Below are positions 35,565 to 43,702 of a stretch of 64,000 nucleotides of DNA, piece after piece. Source of the DNA: Streptomyces sp. NBC_01268 (GTDB lineage: Bacteria; Actinomycetota; Actinomycetes; Streptomycetales; Streptomycetaceae); the NCBI RefSeq assembly GCF_036240795.1, contig NZ_CP108454.1, positions 4,402,001-4,466,000 of the forward strand, written 5' to 3'. The notes beneath the pieces are model-generated. The model did not search any database. It saw only the letters and a program-made list of their open reading frames with translations, and was not told where the DNA came from. Position numbers and translations under genes: made by a program. The number at the start of each line of letters is the position of its first letter. Position 1 is the stretch's first letter.

Positions 35565-35692
35565 CCTGTGCCGGGTGTGTTCCGGATCGGTGACATCGGG
35601 TGGCTGGATATCGCGCATGGGAAGGGGCGTTGCTACGTTCCGTACCGGCGTGCGGCCAGGGGTGGCCGCCGACGGATGAGGGGGAGTCCGGA

Positions 35693-36376
35693 ATGAAGCA
35701 GTCGGGTTTCAGACAGGCTGTCGTCGCGGTCACGGCGGTGGCGCTGGCGGCCGTCGTCACGGGATGTCAGAAGGGCGGCCCGACGGGCGAGCCGGCCGGT
35801 GGGGCCGCCGCGAAGCCGGGCGCCGTCGCGACGGCGCCCGAGGAGACGACGGACACGCCGACCGCGCAGCCCGCGGTGAGGACCTCGAACGCCCCGAAGA
35901 CCCCCACGTCCCCCCAGGCGTCCAAGGCGTCCAGGGCGTCCAGGACCTCCAAGCCGTCGACGCCCGCGGCGAAGAAGAAGCCCGGCGCCGCGCCCGCCGC
36001 TCCCGGCTGTGTCACCGCCCCGCCGGACCCGGACGCGTACGACCCCGACGAGTTCGCCCTGTACCGCGTCGAGGAGCTGCCCGGCAGTACCGGCAAGGTC
36101 AACCTCGTGCTGCAGAACGGCGCTTGGGGCTGCGGGGAGCCCGACACCGACGGCGCCCCCTTCGTCGTCAGCGGCGAGGAGAGCCGCTGGGCCATGGACC
36201 AGGCCGCGTACGTGACCGCGACCACCCCGATCGTCGAGAGCACCGAGAACCGGCGGATCGGCGTGCAGGAGCTGATCGACTGGGTGAAGGCGCACCCCGA
36301 CTCGGGGCTGGTGTTCCGCTATGAGACGGGCGACGACGGGGCGATCCACCGTCTTGACCAGGTCTTCACGCCGTAG
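35693..36376 (+). CDS. lipoprotein of unknown function
   Basis: A 227-residue protein with a lipoprotein signal (VVAVTAVALAAVVTGC, lipobox VTGC with Cys near 24), a Pro/Thr/Ser/Lys-rich linker containing repeated SKASRAS-type units, and a C-terminal globular part (residues about 105-227) with two Cys. ATG 35693 follows GGGGGAG. The Lys-rich spacer suggests the globular part sits away from the membrane. I do not recognise the domain. Confidence 0.75.
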   Translation: MKQSGFRQAVVAVTAVALAAVVTGCQKGGPTGEPAGGAAAKPGAVATAPEETTDTPTAQPAVRTSNAPKTPTSPQASKASRASRTSKPSTPAAKKKPGAAPAAPGCVTAPPDPDAYDPDEFALYRVEELPGSTGKVNLVLQNGAWGCGEPDTDGAPFVVSGEESRWAMDQAAYVTATTPIVESTENRRIGVQELIDWVKAHPDSGLVFRYETGDDGAIHRLDQVFTP

Positions 36377-36516
36377 CGCGGGCGCTCGGCCGGCCGGGTG
36401 AGGGGGAAACCTTCCGCCTTCGGGGCTCCGCACGCGGGGCGGGCGGGGGGAGTAGAGGTGCGGGTGACGGGTCGTCCCGACGACCTCATGAACCCCCCTC
36501 ACGAAAGAGAACCCCT

Positions 36517-36873
36517 GTGCGTCTCCGGCACTCCCTCGCCGCCGCTTGCGGCGCCCTCGCCCTGACCGCCGTCCTCGCCACGCCCGCCCACGCCGCCACG
36601 GGCGACTTCGGCTACCAGGTCGTCGGACAGAACGGCGGGCCCATCCTCGTCACGCTGCACGACCCGGCGAGCGGGGAGTGCATCACCCTCCCCGAGGTCG
36701 CGGACCCGAACTCCTCCGAGCCGGCCTTCGCCCCGCACAACGACACCGACGCCTACGCGCTCGTCTTCACCGGTCCCGAGTGCACCGGCGACGAGTGGCG
36801 CCTCCGCCCGCACGGCCGTCCCGCCTCGGAGCGTCTGAAGCTGCGCTCGGTCGTCTTCCTCCCCACCGACTGA
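36517..36873 (+). CDS. small secreted protein of unknown function
   Basis: A 118-residue protein from GTG 36517 with a signal peptide (LAAACGALALTAVLATPAHA) and a 90-residue mature domain holding two Cys (GECITL and PECTGDEW), probably forming a disulfide. GAAAGAGA at 36503-36510 serves as ribosome-binding site. No family recognised. Confidence 0.7.
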   Translation: MRLRHSLAAACGALALTAVLATPAHAATGDFGYQVVGQNGGPILVTLHDPASGECITLPEVADPNSSEPAFAPHNDTDAYALVFTGPECTGDEWRLRPHGRPASERLKLRSVVFLPTD

Positions 36874-36881
36874 CCGCGCCC

Positions 36882-36903
36882 GGGCCCCCGGCCGCGGGGG
36901 CCC
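36882..36903 (+). terminator. stem-loop after the small secreted protein gene
   Basis: GGGCCCCCG at 36882-36890 pairs exactly with 36895-36903 around a 4-nt loop, starting 8 bp after the stop. Confidence 0.65.
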
Positions 36904-36959
36904 TCGGCGGGCCTTGAACGGGTGCCGTCGGCGCGCCCGGTTCGGCTACCGTCCAGGCC

Positions 36960-37442
36960 ATGAGCACGTCACTCCGCCTTGAGCCGATCACCCCCGCCAA
37001 CGTCGACGCCGCCCTTGAGCTGCGCGTACACCCCCATCAGACCAAGAACGTCGCCCCGGTCGACCGCTCGCTCGCCGAGGCGTACGCGTACGGCGAGACG
37101 GCCTGGCCGCGACTGGTGTTCGACGGGGAGGAGCTCGTCGGGTTCCTGATGGCCTTCGTCGACATCCAGTGGAACCCGGAGAAGGACCCGGCCGACCGGC
37201 GCAGCGGGCTGTGGCGGCTGAACATCGGGGCCGAGCGCCAGGGCAAGGGGTACGGGCGGTTCGCCGTCGACGCCGTGCGCGAGGAGCTCGTGCGTCGTGG
37301 GGCGCGCCAGATGTACGTGTGCTGGCAGCCGGGCGAGCACGGGCCCGGCGAGTTCTACCGGCGGCTCGGGTTCAAGGAGACCGGGGAGCACTCCGGGGAG
37401 CAGATCGTCGGCGTGCTGGAGATAGGCCCCGGGCAGGAGTGA
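36960..37442 (+). CDS. GNAT acetyltransferase (diamine/polyamine acetyltransferase-like)
   Basis: A 160-residue protein with a GNAT fold: LRLEPITPANVDAALEL at the start, acetyl-CoA motif IGAERQGKGYGRFAVDAV, and FYRRLGFKETGE near the end. The pattern is closest to SpeG/BltD-like amine acetyltransferases. TACCGT at 36947-36952 ends 7 nt before ATG 36960, a leaderless arrangement. The substrate is inference only. Confidence 0.85.
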   Translation: MSTSLRLEPITPANVDAALELRVHPHQTKNVAPVDRSLAEAYAYGETAWPRLVFDGEELVGFLMAFVDIQWNPEKDPADRRSGLWRLNIGAERQGKGYGRFAVDAVREELVRRGARQMYVCWQPGEHGPGEFYRRLGFKETGEHSGEQIVGVLEIGPGQE

Positions 37443-37571
37443 CGCCGGCGCCGCCCGGTGAGCCACCAGCGCGCGTGAACCACCGGCCCCGCGGGGCGCG
37501 CCGGCCTGCGGGGTCCCGCGCCGGCCCCGCACGGCGTGGGACCCCGCCGGGGCGGGGCCCACACCACGTGG

Positions 37572-37724
37572 TCAGCCGGAGCAGCCCCCGCACTGGCACG
37601 GTCCGCCGGACTGGCAGCCGCAGCCGCAGCCCGAGCCGCAGCCGCAGGCGCCGAGGACGGGCAGGAACTCCGCGTCGCGCGGGGTCTCGTGCTGGGGGTC
37701 GGTGGTCGGAGCGGATTCGGCCAT
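37572..37724 (-). CDS. 50-residue Cys/Gly-rich peptide
   Basis: The frame encodes an acidic N-terminal half (MAESAPTTDPQHETPRD, then AEFLPVLGA) and a C-terminal half of 25 residues with eight Cys in CGCG and CQCGGC patterns with Gly and Ser between. AGGGAGGG lies before ATG 37724. The leader/core contrast could mean a metal-binding metallothionein-like peptide or a ribosomally made, modified peptide, but no modifying enzyme is nearby. It is just downstream of phoU on the same strand (103 bp). A longer frame from 37778 lacks a ribosome-binding site. Confidence 0.7.
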   Translation of the reverse strand: MAESAPTTDPQHETPRDAEFLPVLGACGCGSGCGCGCQSGGPCQCGGCSG

Positions 37725-37827
37725 GGGGTCCCTCCCTGGAAGGCGTACCTCGCCTCCTCCCATTGGATGCCCAGCCACCAGGGCGCATCAACGGCGCACT
37801 GTTGTGCGACCCCCCGCTCCGCAGGGC

Positions 37828-38508
37828 TTACGCGCCCTCGACGGGCGCCTCCGCCTGCTGGAGCTCGTCCGCGTGCTCACCCGTCACCAGGTACACCACG
37901 CGCTTCGCCACGGACACCGCGTGGTCCGCGAACCGCTCGTAGTAGCGGCCCAGCAGCGTCACGTCGACGGCCGTCTCGATGCCGTGGCTCCAGCGGTCGT
38001 CCATCAGGTGCTGGAAGAGCGTCCGGTGCAGCAGGTCCATCTCGTCGTCGTCCTGCTCCAGCTGGAGCGCCAGGTCGACGTCCTTGGTGATGATGACCTC
38101 CGCCGCCTTCGCCATCAGGCGCTGCGCCAGCTGTCCCATCTGCAGGATCGTCGCGTGCAGGTCGTTCGGCACCGCGCGGGCCGGGAAGCGCAGCCGGGCC
38201 AGCTTCGCCACGTGCTGGGCCAGGTCGCCCGAGCGCTCCAGGTCGGCGCTCATGCGCAGCGAGGTGACCACGATCCGCAGGTCCGTCGCCACCGGCTGCT
38301 GCCGGGCGAGCAGCGCAATCGCACGCGCCTCCAGGTCGTGCTGGAGGTCGTCGACCCGCTGGTCGGCGGCGATCACGCTCTCCGCCAGCTTCAGGTCCGC
38401 GTCCAGCATCGCCGTCGTGGCGCGCCCGATCGCCGACCCGACCAGCCGGGCCATCTCGACCAGGCCCTCGCCGATCGAGTCAAGTTCCTCGTGGTACGCG
38501 TCACGCAT
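37828..38508 (-). CDS. phoU: phosphate transport/signalling regulator PhoU
   Basis: A 226-residue protein of two three-helix PhoU repeats; metal-binding residues are seen in MSADLERSGDLAQHV and LGRYYERFADHAVSVA. PhoU restrains the PhoR-PhoP system and modulates the Pst transporter. It is divergent from phoR-phoP, separated by a region with two PHO boxes, so it is probably itself controlled by PhoP. Confidence 0.93.
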   Translation of the reverse strand: MRDAYHEELDSIGEGLVEMARLVGSAIGRATTAMLDADLKLAESVIAADQRVDDLQHDLEARAIALLARQQPVATDLRIVVTSLRMSADLERSGDLAQHVAKLARLRFPARAVPNDLHATILQMGQLAQRLMAKAAEVIITKDVDLALQLEQDDDEMDLLHRTLFQHLMDDRWSHGIETAVDVTLLGRYYERFADHAVSVAKRVVYLVTGEHADELQQAEAPVEGA

Positions 38509-38601
38509 GGGATGTCCCTCTCTACCTCTACGACGGGAATCGGGTGGGCTCGGACTCCCACGCTTCCACGTTCGGCCCTGTACGCGTCCGGATCCACCCC
38601 C

Positions 38602-38708
38602 TCACATGAATCAGCCCTTGCTCTCAGGTGAACTCTGGGCGACGTACGGCGCAGTGTCCCCCGGATCAAATGAACCAGCACCGTCCCCATGGTGAACTCT
38701 GGGCGACG
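38602..38708. promoter_or_regulatory. two PHO boxes in a 64-bp tandem duplication (phoU/phoRP intergenic region)
   Basis: On the minus strand each block reads GTTCACC, then a weak 11-nt unit, then (G/A)TTCATNTGA, matching the 11-nt direct-repeat architecture of Streptomyces PhoP boxes. Block 1 spans about 38602-38644 and block 2 about 38666-38708. An exact 18-bp copy (GGTGAACTCTGGGCGACG on the plus strand) sits at 38627 and 38691. Confidence 0.72.
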
Positions 38709-38771
38709 ACTGTTCGAGCAGCCACTCGGACGGCTGGGAGAGTGTCGGCGGACCCGCATAACCTTGATGCC

Positions 38772-40103
38772 ATGGACGTGAACGCGGCGGTCGCCGCATT
38801 GGCCGCTATCGCCGGAGTGTGCACCGGCGTGATCGCCATGCTGGCGTTCCGCTGGAGCGAGCGCGACCAGGCGAGACCCACCCGTACCTCTCTGCACACC
38901 GACGCCGTGCTGCCGCCCGGCGTCGACACCGTGCTGTCCGTGCTGCGCTCCTCCGCGGTCGTTCTCGACGAGAGCGACTCGGTGGTCAAGGCCAGCTCGG
39001 CGGCGTACGCCCTCGGCCTGGTCCGGGGCGGGAAGCTGGCCGTCGAGCCCATGCTCAACATGGCCCGCGACACCCGCAGGGACGGCGAGATACGCCAGGT
39101 CGAGCTCGACCTGCCGCGGCGCGGTACGGGACGCGGCGAGGCCCTCGCGGTCTCCGCCCGGGTCGCCCCGCTGGGGTCCCGCCTGGTCCTGCTGCTCGTC
39201 GAGGACCTGACCGAGGCGCGCCGCATCGAAGCGGTGCGGCGCGACTTCGTCGCCAACGTGAGCCATGAGCTCAAGACGCCCACGGGTGCGCTCTCGCTGC
39301 TCTCCGAGGCCGTCATGGACGCCTCGGACGACCCCGAGGCGGTCACCCGCTTCGCCGGCCGGATGCAGATCGAGGCCACCCGCCTCACCAACCTCGTACA
39401 GGAGCTCATCGACCTCTCCCGGGTGCAGAACGACGACCCGCTGGAGGACTCCGAGCCGGTGCGGGTGGACGAGCTGGTCGCGGAGGCGATCGACCGCTCC
39501 CGCCACACCGCTTCCACCAAGCAGATCACCATGGCCTCCGGCGGCACCGCCGACCTGCACGTCTGGGGCAGCCGCGGCCAGCTCGCCGCCGCCCTGGGCA
39601 ACCTCGTCGAGAACGCCGTCAACTACTCGCCGGCCCGTACGCGGGTCGGCATCGCCGCCCGCCGCGTCGCGGCACCCGGCGGCGACCTGATCGAGATAGC
39701 CGTGACCGACCAGGGCATCGGCATCTCGGAGAAGGACCGCGAGCGGATCTTCGAGCGCTTCTACCGCGTCGACCCGGCCCGCTCCCGTGCCACGGGAGGT
39801 ACGGGGCTCGGGCTGGCCATCGTCAAGCACGTGGCCGCCTCGCACGGCGGGGAGGTCACGGTCTGGAGCACCGAAGGCCAGGGTTCCACCTTCACCCTGC
39901 GGCTGCCCGAGGCGGGCGCCGCGCGGCGGAACCGCGGGGCCGGTGCCGAGACCGGACTCGACGCCGACTTCGATCTCGACCCCGACCTCGACCCCGACCT
40001 CGACTCCGACTTCGACCCGGACTTCGACTCGGAGTTCGGCGCGGAGTTCGGCGCCGCGCCCGGCACCGCCGCCTCCGCCTCTCCCACACCCCCGATCTCA
40101 TGA
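38772..40103 (+). CDS. phoR: phosphate sensor kinase PhoR (SenX3-like) with acidic C-terminal tail
   Basis: A 443-residue kinase. One N-terminal membrane helix (VAALAAIAGVCTGVIAMLAF) is followed by a PAS-like region, H-box FVANVSHELKTPTGAL, N-box NLVENAVNYS, and TDQGIGISEKD with GGTGLGLAIVKHVA. After the catalytic domain comes an unusual tail of Asp-Phe/Asp-Leu-Asp-Pro repeats (about residues 397-425) encoded by repetitive DNA at 39960-40050. TAACCT at 38759-38764 ends 7 nt before ATG 38772, a leaderless arrangement. phoP follows after 31 bp. Confidence 0.92.
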   Translation: MDVNAAVAALAAIAGVCTGVIAMLAFRWSERDQARPTRTSLHTDAVLPPGVDTVLSVLRSSAVVLDESDSVVKASSAAYALGLVRGGKLAVEPMLNMARDTRRDGEIRQVELDLPRRGTGRGEALAVSARVAPLGSRLVLLLVEDLTEARRIEAVRRDFVANVSHELKTPTGALSLLSEAVMDASDDPEAVTRFAGRMQIEATRLTNLVQELIDLSRVQNDDPLEDSEPVRVDELVAEAIDRSRHTASTKQITMASGGTADLHVWGSRGQLAAALGNLVENAVNYSPARTRVGIAARRVAAPGGDLIEIAVTDQGIGISEKDRERIFERFYRVDPARSRATGGTGLGLAIVKHVAASHGGEVTVWSTEGQGSTFTLRLPEAGAARRNRGAGAETGLDADFDLDPDLDPDLDSDFDPDFDSEFGAEFGAAPGTAASASPTPPIS

Positions 40104-40134
40104 CCGAACCGCTCCCCGCCCCGGAGGTCCTTCC

Positions 40135-40815
40135 GTGACCCGAGTGCTTGTCGTCGAGGATGAGGAATCCTTCAGCGACGCCCTGTCCTACATGCTTCGC
40201 AAGGAGGGTTTCGAGGTCGCCGTGGCGGCGACCGGGCCCGACGGCCTCGACGAGTTCGAGCGCAACGGGGCGGACCTCGTCCTCCTCGACCTGATGCTGC
40301 CGGGGCTGCCCGGTACCGAGGTCTGCCGCCAGCTGCGCGGCCGCTCCAACGTCCCGGTCATCATGGTGACCGCCAAGGACAGCGAGATCGACAAGGTCGT
40401 CGGCCTGGAAATAGGAGCCGACGACTACGTGACCAAGCCCTTCTCCTCGCGGGAGCTGGTCGCCCGCATCCGCGCGGTCCTGCGCCGCCGCGGCGAGCCG
40501 GAGGAGGTCACCCCGGCCGCCCTGGAGGCCGGTCCGGTCCGCATGGACGTCGACCGTCACGTGGTCACCGTCGGCGGCGGCAAGGTCGACCTGCCCCTGA
40601 AGGAGTTCGACCTCCTGGAGATGCTGCTGCGCAACGCGGGCCGCGTGCTGACCCGCATGCAGCTCATCGACCGGGTCTGGGGCGCCGACTACGTGGGCGA
40701 CACCAAGACCCTCGACGTCCACGTGAAGCGCCTCCGCGCCAAGATCGAGCCCGACCCCGGCGCGCCGCGCTACCTGGTGACGGTGCGCGGCCTGGGCTAC
40801 AAGTTCGAGCCGTAG
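40135..40815 (+). CDS. phoP: phosphate response regulator PhoP
   Basis: A 226-residue OmpR-family regulator: receiver with LVVEDEESFSDAL, Asp in LVLLDLMLPG, VTAKDSE and VTKPFSS, and winged helix with LKEFDLLEMLLRNAGR, TLDVHVKRLRAKIE and RGLGYKFEP. GTG 40135 has GGAGG at 40122-40126. PhoP activates pst, phosphatase and teichuronic-acid genes on phosphate starvation and affects antibiotic production in streptomycetes. Cotranscribed with phoR. Confidence 0.95.
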   Translation: MTRVLVVEDEESFSDALSYMLRKEGFEVAVAATGPDGLDEFERNGADLVLLDLMLPGLPGTEVCRQLRGRSNVPVIMVTAKDSEIDKVVGLEIGADDYVTKPFSSRELVARIRAVLRRRGEPEEVTPAALEAGPVRMDVDRHVVTVGGGKVDLPLKEFDLLEMLLRNAGRVLTRMQLIDRVWGADYVGDTKTLDVHVKRLRAKIEPDPGAPRYLVTVRGLGYKFEP

Positions 40816-40844
40816 AGGGACCCGCGGTCCCGTACCGCACACGA

Positions 40845-40881
40845 AAGGGGCGCCCCCTCCTCACCGGAGGGGGCGCCCCTT
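40845..40881. terminator. perfect 16-bp stem-loop after phoP
   Basis: AAGGGGCGCCCCCTCC at 40845-40860 pairs exactly with 40866-40881 around a 5-nt loop and is followed by TCTCGT. It lies between the convergent phoP and lipoprotein genes and can serve both. Confidence 0.85.
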
Positions 40882-40898
40882 CTCGTACAGCCGGACGG

Positions 40899-41513
40899 TC
40901 AGTGACCGGCCGCGTGCGTCGCCTCGCCCGTCGGGGTGGCGGTGCCCGTCGGGGTCGAGGTGGCCGTGGCCGTCGGCGGGGTGGCCGGCGGGGCCGGGAC
41001 CTCGGACGGGCCGAAGTCCTTGAAGTAGCTGGAGGCCGGGACGACGAAGGCGCTCAGGCCGACGTCACCGGTCTTGCTCAGCTTGAAGACGACCCTCTGG
41101 GCGTCGCCGTTCCTGGCTTCGCGCAGGCCGCCCTCGATGACGGCGGAGGCGTTGCCCTTGCCGCCGATGACGACGGAGCCGTTGGCGGGGACGACGATCG
41201 GGCCGTCGCCCTCGGCCGCCTTGAGCTTCACGGTGCCGAGCGCGCCCGGCAGGGTGATCGAGTCGATGGTCTGGCGGGTGAGGCCGTTGTTGAAGACCGT
41301 CGCGGAGACGACGGCCGGGCCGATCGCACCCGGGTCGGGCTGGGTGATCACGAGCGCGTTCTGGACCTTGACGTCGTCCACCGTGACGGCGGCGTTGTCC
41401 GGCTTGATTTCGAGCGTCTGTGCGTTGTTGCCCGCACCACAGGCGGACAGCGAAGCGATCGAGATCACGATGGCGGTGGCGGCGAGGGCGCCGCGTCGAA
41501 GGCTGCGGCTCAC
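40899..41513 (-). CDS. lipoprotein, possibly DUF461/PCu(A)C-like
   Basis: A 204-residue protein from GTG 41513 with a lipoprotein signal (ATAIVISIASLSAC, lipobox LSAC), a beta-rich domain (VKVQNALVITQPDPGAIGPA, VSATVFNNGLTRQTI, VVPANGSVVIGG) and a Pro/Thr/Ala tail with repeated TPTGTATPTG. The domain looks like the DUF461/copper chaperone PCu(A)C family in outline, but the Met/His copper motif is not seen. AGGAGAT precedes the start. Function uncertain. Confidence 0.75.
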   Translation of the reverse strand: MSRSLRRGALAATAIVISIASLSACGAGNNAQTLEIKPDNAAVTVDDVKVQNALVITQPDPGAIGPAVVSATVFNNGLTRQTIDSITLPGALGTVKLKAAEGDGPIVVPANGSVVIGGKGNASAVIEGGLREARNGDAQRVVFKLSKTGDVGLSAFVVPASSYFKDFGPSEVPAPPATPPTATATSTPTGTATPTGEATHAAGH

Positions 41514-42099
41514 GGCGGCGGCATCTCCTAGGACGAACGGACAGGCTAAGGACGAGCTAAAGGTGTGTCAGCGGGGCTTAGGTTACCGAGCCGCGCTCTC
41601 CGTCCCGCACCCGACCCGCCCCCTATGCGGCGGCGGGGTCTCCGAGCCGGGCGTGTCACCCCGCGGACACGCCCGTTCCGGATCGTCATGAACACGCCGA
41701 CATGGCCGGATCACGCCCCATTGGCCTGTCGTTCACATAACCGCGGTGATCAATTCGGCCGCCGCCCCCGCATTCCGTGCGCCCGCTCCCGGAATCCCGC
41801 TCCGCGTAAAACGGGACCGGTCCCGGTGATCAATTCGGGATTCGATCGGTTGAGTACGCTGGATGCATCCGTACGGGTGGTCGATCCTCGAACGGAGTGC
41901 GTGAAGAGGGCCACACCGAACCGGGCAAACCGGGGCATCGACCCTCTGTCGAGGCACCCCGGACGGGTGTAGCGTGCGCGTTTCTCTCCGTCCGCGCAGC
42001 CGCTCCGACCTGCGAATACCGCCTTCCGGAAGCCCGTCGCAGCACGTTCGCCGCGCTGTTGTCAAGCCCCGAGATATGCCCTGACCTGCGAAAACGCCA
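41514..42099. other. long intergenic region upstream of carD with direct repeats and a palindrome
   Basis: No gene is supported in this stretch. It contains an exact 15-bp direct repeat CGGTGATCAATTCGG at 41744-41758 and 41824-41838, a 14-bp palindrome CGGGACCGGTCCCG at 41812-41825 abutting the second copy, and an imperfect repeat GACCTGCGAA(T/A)A...CGCC near 42009 and 42083. The composition is less GC-rich than the flanks. It may hold additional distal promoters for carD. Confidence 0.5.
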
Positions 42100-42128
42100 T
42101 TCAGAAGAAGCCGTATCCGTGTTACCCT
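42100..42128 (+). promoter_or_regulatory. proposed carD promoter
   Basis: TTCAGA (-35) at 42100-42105 and TACCCT (-10) at 42123-42128 are spaced by 17 bp. The predicted start near 42135 gives a short leader containing AAGGGG at 42141-42146, 10 nt before ATG 42157. Confidence 0.5.
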
Positions 42129-42156
42129 GGATAGCCACGGAAGGGGTACCTGTCAC

Positions 42157-42639
42157 ATGACGTTCAAGGTTGGCGACACCGTGGTCTATCCCCATCACGG
42201 GGCCGCGCTGATCGAGGCCATCGAAACTCGCCAGATCAAAGGCGTGGACAAGACCTACTTGGTGCTCAAGGTCGCGCAGGGCGACCTGACGGTTCGCGTG
42301 CCGGCGGACAATGCGGAGTTCGTCGGAGTTCGCGACGTGGTCGGTCAGGACGGGCTGGACCGGGTCTTCGAGGTGCTGCGCGCGCCGTACGCCGAGGAGC
42401 CGACGAACTGGTCTCGTCGTTACAAGGCAAATCTGGAGAAGCTCGCCTCCGGCGACGTCATCAAGGTCGCCGAAGTGGTGCGCGACCTGTGGCGCCGCGA
42501 GCGGGAGCGTGGCCTCTCCGCAGGTGAGAAGCGGATGCTCGCCAAGGCTCGCCAGATCCTGGTGAGCGAGCTCGCTCTCGCTGAGAACACCAACGAGGAC
42601 AAGGCCGAGGCACTCCTCGACGAGGTGCTCGCGTCCTGA
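42157..42639 (+). CDS. carD: CarD-family RNA polymerase-binding regulator
   Basis: A 160-residue protein: N-terminal Tudor-like RNA polymerase interaction domain ([38 protein letters not shown]) and C-terminal helical DNA-binding domain ([28 protein letters not shown] region, with the conserved Trp). CarD stabilises the open complex at rRNA and housekeeping promoters and is essential in mycobacteria. The order carD-ispD-ispF-cysS is conserved in actinobacteria. Confidence 0.95.
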   Translation: MTFKVGDTVVYPHHGAALIEAIETRQIKGVDKTYLVLKVAQGDLTVRVPADNAEFVGVRDVVGQDGLDRVFEVLRAPYAEEPTNWSRRYKANLEKLASGDVIKVAEVVRDLWRRERERGLSAGEKRMLAKARQILVSELALAENTNEDKAEALLDEVLAS

Positions 42640-42952
42640 CGCCTGCGCACTGACGCTTGGCGTCCAGCCATGCTCATCACCCATGCCGCGGTGCCTGTCG
42701 GCGCGCTGTGATCCCATCGATGAACCCATCGATGCCACAGCGCCGTCGCCGGGCACCGCGGCATGTTCGTCTCTCTTTTCCCGACCCCCTGCACCTACCG
42801 CACCCAGCCGTGCACCTGCATCTGTCCGTGCCGCTTTCGCAAGGCGACGCCCCGACCGTCGTCACGGAAAGGGCCCGGTCGAGGCGTCGCAACAAGCTAG
42901 TTGACGCCATACCCACGTCGCCCGCGGAAACAAACCTGCCGGAGTGCAACCG
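42640..42952. other. spacer between carD and ispD
   Basis: No gene, promoter hexamer pair or strong terminator stands out. The only structure is CCCATCGATG repeated at 42713-42722 and 42725-42734, each containing the palindrome CATCGATG. A ribosome-binding GGAG lies just before ispD. Confidence 0.4.
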
Positions 42953-43702
42953 ATGTCAGACGAAGCGCGTCCTTCCCGTACCGCCGTGGTGATTCCGGCG
43001 GCCGGCCGGGGCGTACGCCTCGGCCCGGGCGCCCCCAAGGCGCTCCGCGCGCTGAACGGCACCCCCATGCTCATCCACGCCGTCCGGGCCATGGCCGCCT
43101 CCCGCGCCGTCTCGCTCGTCGTGGTGGTCGCCCCCTCCGACGGGGCCGCCGAGGTGAAGAACCTCCTCGACGCGCACGCCCTGCCCGAGCGGACCGACTA
43201 CGTCGTCGTCCCCGGTGGCGACACCCGCCAGGAGTCGGTGCGCCTCGGCCTGGACGCCGTCCCCGAGGAGGTCACCACCGTCCTCGTGCACGACGCCGCC
43301 CGCCCCCTGGTCCCGGTCGACACCGTCGACGCGGTGATCGAGGCCGTACGGGACGGGGCCGTGGCCGTGGTCCCCGCGCTGCCCGTCGCCGACACCGTCA
43401 AGGAGGTCGAGCCGGCCGAGCGCCCCGGCGGCCCCGAGCAGGTCGTCGCCACCCCGGTCCGCGCCCGCCTGCGCGCCGTCCAGACCCCGCAGGGCTTCGA
43501 CCGGGCCACGCTCGTCGACGCCCACGCCACCGTCGCCCTCAGCGGCGAGGGCGCCACCGACGACGCCGGCATGGTCGAGAAGCTGGGCGCGCCCGTCGTC
43601 GTCGTGCCCGGCCACGAAGAGGCCTTCAAGGTGACCCGCCCGCTCGACCTCGTCCTCGCCGAGGCCGTACTCGCCCGCAGGAGGGCCAACGATGGTTTCT
43701 GA
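42953..43702 (+). CDS. ispD: 2-C-methyl-D-erythritol 4-phosphate cytidylyltransferase
   Basis: A 249-residue enzyme with the nucleotide-binding start [40 protein letters not shown], and QTPQGFDR. It forms CDP-methylerythritol in the MEP route to isoprenoids. ATG 42953 follows GGAG, and an ATG at 42944 is less well spaced. The ispF start overlaps its last 11 bp. Confidence 0.93.
   Translation: MSDEARPSRTAVVIPAAGRGVRLGPGAPKALRALNGTPMLIHAVRAMAASRAVSLVVVVAPSDGAAEVKNLLDAHALPERTDYVVVPGGDTRQESVRLGLDAVPEEVTTVLVHDAARPLVPVDTVDAVIEAVRDGAVAVVPALPVADTVKEVEPAERPGGPEQVVATPVRARLRAVQTPQGFDRATLVDAHATVALSGEGATDDAGMVEKLGAPVVVVPGHEEAFKVTRPLDLVLAEAVLARRRANDGF

Noticed and set aside
33216..35618. 800-codon minus-strand frame extending the MFS gene across gpmA
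   Set aside because: The extension is antisense to gpmA; membrane-protein sequence begins at ATG 34553.
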